A stretch of 64,000 nucleotides of DNA, taken from Streptomyces sp. NBC_01497. Its GTDB lineage: Bacteria > Actinomycetota > Actinomycetes > Streptomycetales > Streptomycetaceae. Below the pieces are notes generated by a model. The model saw only the letters and a program-made list of their open reading frames with translations, ran no database searches and was not told where the DNA came from. A program made the position numbers and the translations under genes. Shown one piece after another: positions 1 through 12,000 of the stretch. The DNA lies in assembly GCF_036250695.1 (NCBI RefSeq), contig NZ_CP109427.1:4650001-4714000 (forward strand), written 5' to 3'. How positions within the stretch are numbered: the stretch's first letter is position 1; the number at the start of each line of letters is the position of its first letter.

Positions 1-1
1 G

Positions 2-3000
2 ACCGGCAAGGACTCGGCACGCCCGTACGACTCCGACCTCGAACGCGTACGGCGCGAGATCGCCGAAGCCACCGGTTCGCGCGACGCGGACCGTCTCCAC
101 AACGAGCTCCAGGATCTCCTGAAGACAGCCGCGTTGCGTGACCGGCTCGACCAGCTGCACTCGGGGGAGGACTCCGAGGAGGCGGCGCTGCGGCAGCGTC
201 TCGCCAACGCGGCGACCCAGGAGGAGGCCGAGCGTGCGCTGAACCAGCTCGAAGAGCACCGCGAGCTGCAGGAGTTGCAGGACCGCATCAACCGGCTGAA
301 CTCCGACGACGCGCCCGGCGACCACAGCGACGACAGCGGCACCGGCCATCCCCCCGGCTCGGACGAGGACCTCCAGGCCCGGCTGGCGAAGCTCCGCGGC
401 GACCAGGACGAACGCACCCAGGAACTCCAGGAGCAGCTGGACCGCGCCGAGACCGAGGAGGAGTCCGAGCGCGCCCTCCAGGAACTCCAGGAGCACCGTG
501 AGGACCAGGCACTCCAGGAACGCCTGGACCGGCTCAAGGAGTTCGACCCGTCCACCGGCCACGATGACGAGGGCCACAGCGGCGACATCCCCAGCGAGGA
601 GGAGCTGAGGCAGCGCCTCGACGCCCTGCACGCCGGCGAGGACGATGCGAGGGCCGCCGAACTCCGCCAGCGTGCCCACGACGCGGAGACCGAAGAGGAG
701 TCCGGGCGGGCCCTCCAGCAGCTGGAACAGCACCAGCAGAGCCAGGAGACCGCCCGCCAGGAACGGGCCGAGGAACTGCGCAACCGGCTCGACTCGCTGC
801 ACGACCAGCACACCGAGGACCTGCTCAAGGGCAACCACGAGTCCGCGGCCCGCACCGGGCAGCGCATCGACGACGTACGGCAGCAGCTGGACGACACCCT
901 CACCCATGACGAACGGATGCGGGCGCTCAACGAGGAACTGCGCCAGGGCGTCGACCGTCCCGAGGACACCGGCCGGCTCGACAGGATCGTCACCAAGGGC
1001 CTCGACCTCCAGGCCGGCGGCTCGGGAGAGCACAGCGGCGACGAGGCGGGGCCGGGTGAGAACGGCGGGGACAACCGCTCCCCGGACGAACTGGCGGATC
1101 TCCTCGACTCCCTGCCCACCCCGGGCGACCACCTCGACCTCCCGTCCGTGCCGCACGACCTGCCGTCGGTTCCGCACGACCTGCCGTCGGTTCCGCACGA
1201 CCTCCCGAACCTGCCCGGCGTCGATCATCTCGCGGCCCCGTCGACGACCCACGGCAGCGAGGAACACACCGGTGACACGGACGGCACGACGCGTCCGGAA
1301 CCCGTGGCGGCCCACGACAACTCCTCGTCGAACGAGAGCCCGGGGACCGGTCACGACGACGTACGCAGCGCCCCGGACGACGTGCGCACAGGTCCGCAGG
1401 ACGTACGGTCCGGGCACGGCAACGGCCCGTCGACGCAGCAGCACCCCGCCCCCCACACGGCACAGCCGGGCTCGGAGACACTCCAGCAGGAGCGTCCCCG
1501 CACGGACGAGGACACGCGGGACGACACCGACGACATCACGCTGCACCCCGTACCGAACGTGAGGGACCTGGACGACCTGCGCGCGGCGATCCAGGCGAAC
1601 TCCGACGAGACCACGCACGAGACCCCCGCCCCCGGCACGTCCACCTCCGGCGACCACGAGACGCCCGGCACAAGCCAGAGCTCCGGGACGCAGCACGGCG
1701 GCCAGGAAGAGACGACCGACCAGGGCGACCACGAGAACACCGCCGACGGCAACCAGACGTCCGGCGGCCACCAGGAGCCGCACGAGAGCCAGGAGCCGGG
1801 CGGGGGCCGTGAGTCCGGTGACCAGGACCGCTCGGGTGACCAGCAGGGCGGCGACCATCAAGGCGGCGGTGGCCGGGACGACCAGGGCAGTGGCGGCGAT
1901 CGCGACCGGCCGGGGACCTCGGACCACGAGGACGTGTCCGACGAGGAGAGCGTCTCGGAGGACGAGGCGCATCCCGCACAGGACGACGACGAGACCGTCC
2001 ACGAGGACCCGTCGGTTCAGCATGACGACGTCACGACGCATGACGACGTCACGACGCATGACGACGTCACGACGCATGACGACGTCACGACGCACGACGA
2101 CACGACCACGCACGACGACACGACCACGCACGACGACACGGTGGTCCAGGACCACACGTCGACCCATGAGAACGACGTCACGACCGAGTCGGTTGCCGAC
2201 ACCTCACTCGATACCGATCACCACACGACGCACGATTCCTCCGACGAGACCATCGATACGTTGGGTCTCGGCCACGACGACCTGGGGTCGGGGCTGGTCA
2301 CTGGCCCCCGGGCGCGGATCCTGGTGTTGTCGGATGTGAGCGGTCTGGGTCTTGGTGGCGTTCCGGTCTTCAACATGGAGATGGTGAAGGGCCTTGCGGG
2401 GTCTCATGACGTCACCATGCTGACGGTGGATCCGGACAAGAACTACGATCCGGTGGCGAAGACCGAGGAGCATGGTGGGGCGACGATCGTCAATGTCCCG
2501 AATCCCGATTTCAAGGAGAGCCGGGACGCGCTCAACGCCCTGGTGGAGAACGATCCCCATACGTACGGCTTGAAGACAGGTCCGGATTCCTACGACCTGG
2601 TGATCGGTCATTCGCGTTTTTCGGGTCCTGCGGCTTCGAAGATTCGTGATCTGCATTATCCGGATGCGCGGGTGGTGCATTTCCTGCATACGAGTCCGGT
2701 GCGGTTGGACCGGATCAAGGATCAGCCGGAGAAGGGCAGTGCGAAGGCGACCGTCGAGCGCAAGGCGATGGCGGACGCGGACCTTGTCGTGGGCGTGGGC
2801 AAGCTTCTCTCGGACGAGGCGGGGCGGCTGTCGGAGCAGATCCTGAAGGTTCCGGGCCTGCACGAGTTCGTGCCGGGTTCGGAGTTGGGTGATCTGGTCA
2901 CGCGCAATCCGGATCCGTCGGGGACGGTGCATCTGCTGTTGCCCGGTCGGGCGAGTGATGTGATCAAGGGGGTCACGCCGGCGATCAAGGCGATCGGTCA

Positions 3001-6000
3001 GTTGCAGTCGCAGGGTTACAACGTCCACCTCACCGTGCGCGGCGCTCCGGACCTGGGGACCCCCGAGCACGCGCAGTGGCAGAGCCTGGTCGATGAGCAT
3101 GCGCCGGGTGCGGTGACGTTGAAGCCGTTCACGACCAGTGCCGCCGAGTTGAACCATGACCGTGAGAACACGGATGCGGTCATCATGCCGTCCCTCCATG
3201 AGGGGTTCGGTCTGGTGGCGACGGAGGCGGCGGGCCGTGGTATTCCGGTTCTGGTCAACAAGGAAAGCGGCGCGGCTGATTTCTTCGCCCGGTATCCCGA
3301 GGGTCAGAACAGTGTCGTGGACTCACTCTTCGAAGTGGGCAACCCGGACAACGAGCAGAGCCGGGTGGATTCCTGGACTCAGGCGATCGGTGATCTGCAC
3401 GACCATATTGATGAGCGGTGGAACGACGCCGGCGATCTGCGGAAGGTCCTGAACGACTACTCCTGGAAGCAGTCCGGGGACTCCCTCGTCTCGGCGGCGT
3501 TGCATACTCCCGACCCGCAACGCAATTTGCAGCCCCACCAGCGGGCCGGCTTCGGTGACATCACTCGCCAGGGGCCTGGGGGCAGCCTGGAGACCCTCAG
3601 TCAGCGCGAGCCGTGGCAGCCGACGGAGCGATGGGACGGCTCCACTGCCGCGCCCACCGGCCACACGATGGGCGACGAGGAACGGCTGCGGCGACTGAGC
3701 GACCTCGGCCGACGGCTCGGGCTCATCACTCCCGGCGAGTCTCTCCACAGTGGCCCCGAGCCTGTGGAGGGACCCAGGACGGCCGGCGGTGGCGACCACA
3801 CCACGGACCAGGGCGACCACGAGGACACAGACGGTCACGGATCGGGCGACACCCAGCGCCCCCGGGACGACCAGGGACACCACGACGACACGTCGTCCCA
3901 CGACAACACGTCGACGCGCGATGACACCTCCACGCGGGGCGATCACACCTCGACCCACGACGACGACGCCACGACAGAAGCAGTGGCTGACTCCTCGACC
4001 GACACCGATCACCACACGACGCACGATTCCTCCGACGAAACCATCGATACGTTGGGTCTCGGCCACGACGATCTGGGGTCGGGGCTGGTCACTGGCCCCC
4101 GGGCGCGGATCCTGGTGCTGTCGGATGTGAGTGGTCTGGGTCTTGGTGGCGTTCCGGTGTTCAATATGGAGATGGTGAAGGGCCTTGCGGGGTCTCATGA
4201 CGTCACCATGCTGACGGTGGATCCGGACAAGAATTACGATCCGGTGGCGAAGGCTGAGGAGCATGGCGGGGCGACGATCGTCAATGTCCCGAATCCCGAT
4301 TTCAAGGAGAGTCGGGACGCGCTCAATGCCCTGGTGGAGAACGATCCCCATACGTATGGGTTGAAGTCGGGTCCGGATTCTTACGATCTCATCATCGGGC
4401 ATTCGCGTTTTTCGGGTCCTGCGGCTTCGAAGATTCGTGACTTGCATTATCCGGACGCGCGGGTTGCTCATTTCCTGCATACGAGTCCGGTGCGGTTGGA
4501 CCGGATCAAGGATCAGCCGGAGAAGGGCAGTGCGAAGGCGACCGTCGAGCGTAAGGCGATGGCTGATGCCGATGTGGTGGTCGGTGTCGGCAAGCTCCTG
4601 TCCGATGAGGCGGGGCGGCTGTCGGAGCAGATCTTGAAGGTTCCGGCGCTGCATGAGTTCGTGCCGGGTTCGGAGTTGGGTGATCTGGTCACACGCAAGC
4701 CCCATCCGTCCGGTGCGGTGCAGTTGTTGTTGCCGGGTCGGGCGAGTGATGTGATCAAGGGTGTGACGCCGGCGATCAAGGCGATCGGTCAGTTGCAGGC
4801 CCAGGGCGTCAAGGTTCATTTGACGGTGCGTGGTGCTCCGGATCTCGGGACTGCTGAGCACGCGCAGTGGCAGACTCTGGTTGATCAGCATGCGCCGGGT
4901 GCGGTGACGTTGAAGCCGTTCACGACGAGTGCGGCGGAACTCAACAACGACCGTGAGAACACGGATGCGGTCATCATGCCGTCCCTGCATGAGGGATTCG
5001 GTCTGGTGGCGACGGAGGCCGCGGGTCGTGGTATTCCCGTTTTGGTGAACAAGGAGAGTGGCGCGGCTGATTTCTTCGCCCGCTACCCCGAGGGTCAGAA
5101 CAGTGTCGTGGACTCACTCTTCGAGGTCGGTAACCCGGATAATGAGCAGAGCCGGGTTGATTCGTGGGCGCAGGCGATCGGTGATCTGCACGACCATATT
5201 GACGAGCGGTGGCAGGATGCCGCTGATCTGCGGAAGGTCCTGACGGACTATTCCTGGAAGCAGTCCGGGGATTCGCTCGTCTCCGCGGCGTTGCACACCC
5301 CGGACCCGCAGCGGAATCTTGATCCGCATCAGCGGGCCGGCTTTGGTGACGTCACCCGGCAGGGTCCGGGCGGCAGCCTGGAGACTCTCAGCCAGCGCGA
5401 GCCGTGGCAGCCGACGGAGCGGTGGGACGGCTCGACCGCCGCACCTACCGGCCACACGATGGGCGACGAGGAGCGGCTGCGGCGACTGAGTGACCTGGGC
5501 CGGAACCTCGGCCTGATCCCCCGGGGCGAGTCGCTGGGCGCCGGCGGGGACCACTTGCACTCCCAGGACAGCGTGGTGTCGGACGACGACGACATCACCA
5601 TGGATGCGGTGGCGGATTCGTCGACCGATGTGGGTCACCACCTGGCGGACGATGATGACTTCACGACGGATGCCGTGGCTGATCCGTCATCGGACATCAC
5701 TATCGACACCGAGTCGGGTCCGGGCCTGGTTGTCGGTCCGCGGGCGCGGATTCTGGTGTTGTCGGATGTGAGTGGTCTGGGTCTTGGTGGTGTTCCGGTG
5801 TTCAACATGGAGATGGTCAAGGGCCTTGCGGGGTCTCATGACGTCACCATGCTGACGGTGGATCCGGACAAGAATTACGATCCGGTGGCGAAGACCGAGG
5901 AGCATGGCGGGGCGACGATCGTCAATGTCCCGAATCCCGATTTCAAGGAGAGTCGGGACGCGCTCAATGCCCTGGTGGAGAACGATCCTCATACGTATGG

Positions 6001-9000
6001 TCTGAAGTCGGGTCCGGATTCTTACGATCTCATCATCGGTCATTCGCGTTTTTCGGGTCCTGCGGCTTCGAAGATTCGTGACTTGCATTATCCGGATGCG
6101 CGGGTTGCTCATTTCCTGCATACGAGTCCGGTGCGGTTGGACCGGATCAAGGATCAGCCGGAGAAGGGCAGTGCGAAGGCGACCGTCGAGCGTAAGGCGA
6201 TGGCGGACGCGGACCTTGTCGTGGGAGTGGGCAAGCTTCTCTCGGATGAGGCGGGTCGGCTGTCGGAGCAGATCCTGAAGGTTCCGGGCCTGCACGAGTT
6301 CGTGCCGGGCTCGGAGTTGGGCGATCTGGTCACGCGCAATCCGGATCCGTCGGGGAAGGTGCATCTGCTGTTGCCCGGTCGGGCGAGTGATGTGATCAAG
6401 GGTGTGACGCCGGCGATCAAGGCGATCGGTCAGTTGCAGTCGCAGGGTTACAACGTCCACCTCACCGTGCGTGGTGCTCCGGATCTCGGGACCCCCGAGC
6501 ACGCGCAGTGGCAGACTCTCGTTGATCAGCATGCGCCGGGTGCGGTGACGTTGAAGCCGTTCACGACGAGTGCGGCTGAACTCAACCATGACCGTGAGAA
6601 CACGGATGCCGTGATCATGCCGTCCCTGCATGAGGGGTTCGGTCTGGTGGCGACGGAGGCGGCGGGCCGTGGTATTCCGGTTCTGGTGAACAAGGAGAGT
6701 GGCGCGGCTGATTTCTTCGCCCGCTACCCGGAGGGTCAGAACAGTGTCGTGGATTCGCTGTTCGAGGTGGGTAACCCGGATAATGAGCAGAGTCGGGTTG
6801 ATTCGTGGGCGCAGGCGATCGGTGATCTGCACGACCATATTGATGAGCGGTGGCAGGATGCTGCTGATCTGCGGAAGGTCCTGACGGACTATTCCTGGAA
6901 GCAGTCCGGGGATTCGCTCGTCTCGGCGGCGTTGCATACTCCCGACCCGCAGCGGAATCTTGATCCGCATCAGCGGGCCGGCTTTGGTGACGTCACCCGG
7001 CAGGGGCCGGGCGGCAGTCTGGAGACCCTCAGTCAGCGCGAGCCGTGGCAGCCGACAGAGCGCTGGGACGGTTCGACCGCCGCACCCACCGGCCACACGA
7101 TGGGCGACGAGGAGCGGCTGCGGCGACTGAGTGACCTGGGCCGGAACCTCGGCCTGATCCCCCGGGGCGAGTCTCTCCACGGCGGTGCCAACCCGGCGGA
7201 CACAACTCGGACCGACGGTGGCGACCATCGGCAGTTCCAGGACGACGAGGAGTCGGATGACGACTTCACGATGGATGCGGTGGCGGATTCGTCGACCGAT
7301 GTGGGCCACCACACGGTGGATGACGATGACTTCACGACGGATGCCGTGGCGGACCCTTCCACGGACATTGCCATCGACACCGACTCGGGGTCGACATTGG
7401 CCGTTGGTCCGCGGGCGCGGATTCTGGTGTTGTCGGATGTGAGTGGTCTGGGTCTTGGTGGTGTTCCGGTGTTCAACATGGAGATGGTCAAGGGCCTTGC
7501 GGGGTCTCATGACGTCACCATGCTGACGGTGGATCCGGACAAGAACTACGATCCGGTGGCGAAGACCGAGGAGCATGGCGGGGCGACGATCGTCAATGTC
7601 CCGAATCCCGATTTCAAGGAGAGCCGGGACGCCCTCAATGCGCTTGTGGAGAGTGATCCGGACAGTTACGGGTTGAAGACCGGTCCGAACGCTTACGACT
7701 TGATCATCGGTCATTCGCGTTTTTCGGGTCCTGCGGCTTCGAAGATTCGTGACTTGCATTATCCGGACGCGCGGGTTGCTCATTTCCTGCATACGAGTCC
7801 GGTGCGGTTGGACCGGATCAAGGATCAGCCGGAGAAGGGCAGTGCGAAGGCGACCGTCGAGCGTAAGGCGATGGCTGACGCCGATGTCGTGGTCGGTGTC
7901 GGGAAGCTCCTGTCCGATGAGGCGGGGCGGCTGTCCGAGCAGATCTTGAAGGTCCCGGCGCTGCATGAGTTCGTGCCGGGTTCGGAGTTGGGTGACCTGG
8001 TCACACGCAAGCCCCATCCGTCGGGGGCGGTGCAGTTGCTGTTGCCGGGTCGGGCGAGTGATGTGATCAAGGGTGTCACGCCGGCGATCAAGGCGATCGG
8101 TCAGTTGCAGGCCCAGGGTGTCAAGGTCCACCTCACCGTGCGCGGCGCTCCGGATCTCGGGACCCCCGAGCACGCGCAGTGGCAGACTCTCGTTGATCAG
8201 CATGCGCCGGGTGCGGTGACGTTGAAGCCGTTCACGACGAGTGCGGCGGAACTCAACCATGACCGTGAGAACACGGATGCCGTGATCATGCCGTCCCTGC
8301 ATGAGGGGTTCGGTCTGGTGGCGACGGAGGCGGCGGGCCGTGGAATTCCGGTTCTGGTGAACAAGGAGAGTGGCGCGGCTGATTTCTTCGCCCGCTACCC
8401 GGAGGGTCAGAACAGTGTCGTGGATTCGCTGTTCGAGGTGGGTAACCCGGATAATGAGCAGAGTCGGGTTGATTCGTGGGCGCAGGCGATCGGTGATCTG
8501 CACGACCATATTGATGAGCGGTGGCAGGATGCTGCTGATCTGCGGAAGGTCCTGACGGACTATTCCTGGAAGCAGTCCGGGGATTCGCTCGTCTCGGCGG
8601 CGTTGCATACTCCCGACCCGCAGCGGAATCTTGATCCGCATCAGCGGGCCGGCTTTGGTGACGTCACCCGGCAGGGGCCGGGCGGCAGTCTGGAGACTCT
8701 CGGTCAGCGCGAGCCGTGGCAGCCGACAGAGCGGTGGGACGGCTCCACTGCCGCGCCCACCGGCCACACGATGGGCGACGAGGAGCGGCTGCGGCGACTG
8801 AGCGATCTCGGTCGACGGCTTGGGCTCATCACGCAGGGTGAGTCTCTCCATGGGGGCTCCTCCAACGCGGCGGAAACGACACGTACGGGCAGTGGCGACC
8901 ATCAGCAGTTCCGGGACGACGAGGAGTCGGATGACGACTTCACGATGGATGCGGTGGCGGATTCGTCGACCGATGTGGGCCACCACACGGTGGATGACGA

Positions 9001-12000
9001 TGACTTCACGACGGATGCCGTGGCGGACCCTTCCACGGACATTGCCATCGACACCGACTTGGGGTCGGGGCTGGTCACTGGCCCCCGGGCGCGGATTCTG
9101 GTGCTGTCGGATGTGAGTGGTCTGGGTCTTGGTGGCGTCCCGGTGTTCAATATGGAGATGGTGAAGGGCCTTGCGGGGTCTCATGACGTCACCATGCTGA
9201 CGGTGGATCCGGACAAGAATTACGATCCGATGGCGAAGGCTGAGGAGCATGGTGGGGCGACGATCGTCAATGTCCCGAATCCCGATTTCAAGGAGAGTCG
9301 GGACGCACTCAATGCCCTGGTGGAGAACGATCCCCATACGTATGGGTTGAAGTCGGGTCCGGATTCTTACGATCTCATCATCGGCCATTCGCGCTTTTCG
9401 GGTCCTGCGGCGTCCAAGATTCGTGACTTGCATTATCCGGACGCGCGGGTTGCTCATTTCCTGCATACGAGTCCGGTGCGGTTGGACCGGATCAAGGATC
9501 AGCCGGAGAAGGGCAGTGCGAAGGCGACCGTCGAGCGTAAGGCGATGGCTGACGCCGATGTGGTGGTCGGTGTCGGGAAGCTGCTCTCGGATGAGGCGGG
9601 GCGGCTGTCCGAGCAGATCTTGAAGGTTCCGGCGCTGCATGAGTTCGTGCCGGGTTCGGAGTTGGGTGACCTGGTCACACGCAAGCCCCATCCGTCGGGG
9701 GCGGTGCAGTTGCTGTTGCCGGGTCGGGCGAGTGATGTGATCAAGGGTGTCACGCCGGCGATCAAGGCGATCGGTCAGTTGCAGGCCCAGGGCGTCAAGG
9801 TTCATTTGACGGTGCGTGGTGCTCCGGACCTGGGGACCCCCGAGCACGCTCAGTGGCAGAGCCTGGTCGATCAGCATGCGCCGGGTGCGGTGACGTTGAA
9901 GCCGTTCACGACGAGCGCGGCGGAACTCAACAACGACCGTGAGAACACCGACGCGGTCATCATGCCGTCCCTCCATGAGGGGTTCGGTCTGGTGGCGACG
10001 GAGGCCGCGGGTCGTGGAATTCCGGTTCTGGTCAACAAGGAAAGTGGTGCCGCGAACTTCTTCGCCCGGTATCCGGCGGGTCAGAAGAGTGTGGTGGATT
10101 CCCTCTTCGAGGTGGGTGATCCGGCAAATGAGCAGAGCCGGGTTGATTCCTGGGCGCAGGCGATCGGTGATCTCCACGACCACATTGACGAGAGGTGGCA
10201 GGACGCGGCGGATCTGCGGAATGTTCTGACCGACTACTCCTGGAAGCAGTCCGGCGATTCCCTCGTCTCGGCGGCGTTGCATACTCCCGACCCGCAACGC
10301 AATCTGGACCCGCATCAGCGTGCCGGCCTCGGTGACGTCACCCGGCAGGGGCCGGGCGGCAGCCTGGAGACTCTCAGCCAGCGCGAGCCGTGGCAGCCGA
10401 CAGAGCGGTGGGACGGCTCGACCGCCGCGCCCACCGGCCACACCATGAGTGACGAGGAGCGGCTGCGGCGACTGAGCGATCTCGGCCGCCGGCTCGGCCT
10501 GGTCACTCCGGGCGAGTCCCTTCACGGGGGCGGAGACCGTCAGCAGTCGCGGGGCGGCCAGGAGTCGGACGACACGAACGACGACGTCACGACGGATGCC
10601 GTCGCCGACTCCTCACTCGCCCCCTCTCACGACACCGCGCATGACTCCTCCGATGACTCGATCGGCACGGTCGATCTCGGGCTTGGCGATTTGGGGTCGG
10701 GACTGGTCGGTGGGCCGCGGGCGCGCATCCTGGTGTTGTCGGATGTGAGCGGGCGTGGCCTCGGTGGTGTTCCGGTGTTCAACATGGAGATGGTCAGGGG
10801 ACTTTCTGAGTCCCATGACGTCACCATGCTGACCGTGGATCCTGCCGAGAACTATGACCTGACGGCAAGGACCGAGGAGCATGGCGGCGCCACGATCGTC
10901 AATGTGCCGAACTCCGACTTCAAGGAGAGCCGGGACGCCCTCAACGCGCTTGTGGAGAGTGATCCGGACAGTTACGGGTTGAAGACCGGTCCGAACGCTT
11001 ACGACTTGATCATCGGTCATTCGCGTTTTTCGGGTCCTGCGGCTTCGAAGATTCGTGACTTGCATTATCCGGACGCGCGGGTTGCTCATTTCCTGCATAC
11101 GAGTCCGGTGCGGTTGGACCGGATCAAGGATCAGCCGGAGAAGGGCAGCGCGAAGGCGACGGTCGAGCGCAGGGCGATGGCTGATGCCGATGTGGTGGTC
11201 GGTGTCGGGAAGCTCCTGTCCGATGAGGCGGGGCGGCTGTCCGAGCAGGTCTTGAAGGTTCCGGCGCTGCATGATTTCGTGCCGGGCTCGGAGTTGGGTG
11301 ACCTGGTCACACGCAAGCCCCATCCGTCCGGGGCGGTGCAGTTGCTGTTGCCTGGCCGGGCGGACGACGTGATCAAGGGTGTCACTCCGGCGATCAAGGC
11401 GATCGGTCAGTTGCAGGCGCAGGGTTACCACGTCCACCTGACGGTGCGCGGTGCCCCGGACGTGGGGACGGCCGAGCACGCACAGTGGCAGAAGCGGGTC
11501 GATGAGCATGCGCCGGGTGCGGTGACGTTGAAGCCGTTCACGACGAGTGCGGCTGAACTCAACCATGACCGTGAGAACACCGACGCGGTCATCATGCCGT
11601 CCCTCCATGAGGGGTTCGGTCTGGTGGCCACGGAGGCGGCGGGTCGTGGTATTCCGGTTCTGGTGAACAAGGAGAGTGGCGCGGCCGACTTCTTCGGCCG
11701 GTATCCGGCGGGTCAGAAGAGTGTGGTGGATTCGCTCTTCGAGGTGGGTGATCCGGATAATGAGCAGAGTCGGGTTGATTCGTGGGCGCAGGCGATCGGT
11801 GATCTGCATGATCATATTGACGAGAGGTGGCAGGACGCCGCTGATCTGCGGAATGTTCTGACGGAGTACTCCTGGAAGCAGTCCGGCGATTCCCTCGTCT
11901 CGGCGGCTTTGCACACTCCCGCCCCGCAGCGGACTCTGGCGGCCCACCGGCGGGCGGGGCTCGGTGACATCACCCGGCAGGGGCCGAGCGGTGGCCTGGA

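Noticed and set aside
134..136. TTG as the start of the giant protein
   Set aside because: The same frame continues upstream to base 2 with the same coiled-coil character and no ribosome site precedes the TTG.
2021..2146. CRISPR-like array of 18-bp repeats
   Set aside because: Repeats are contiguous, in frame and have no spacers; they encode HDDVTT.
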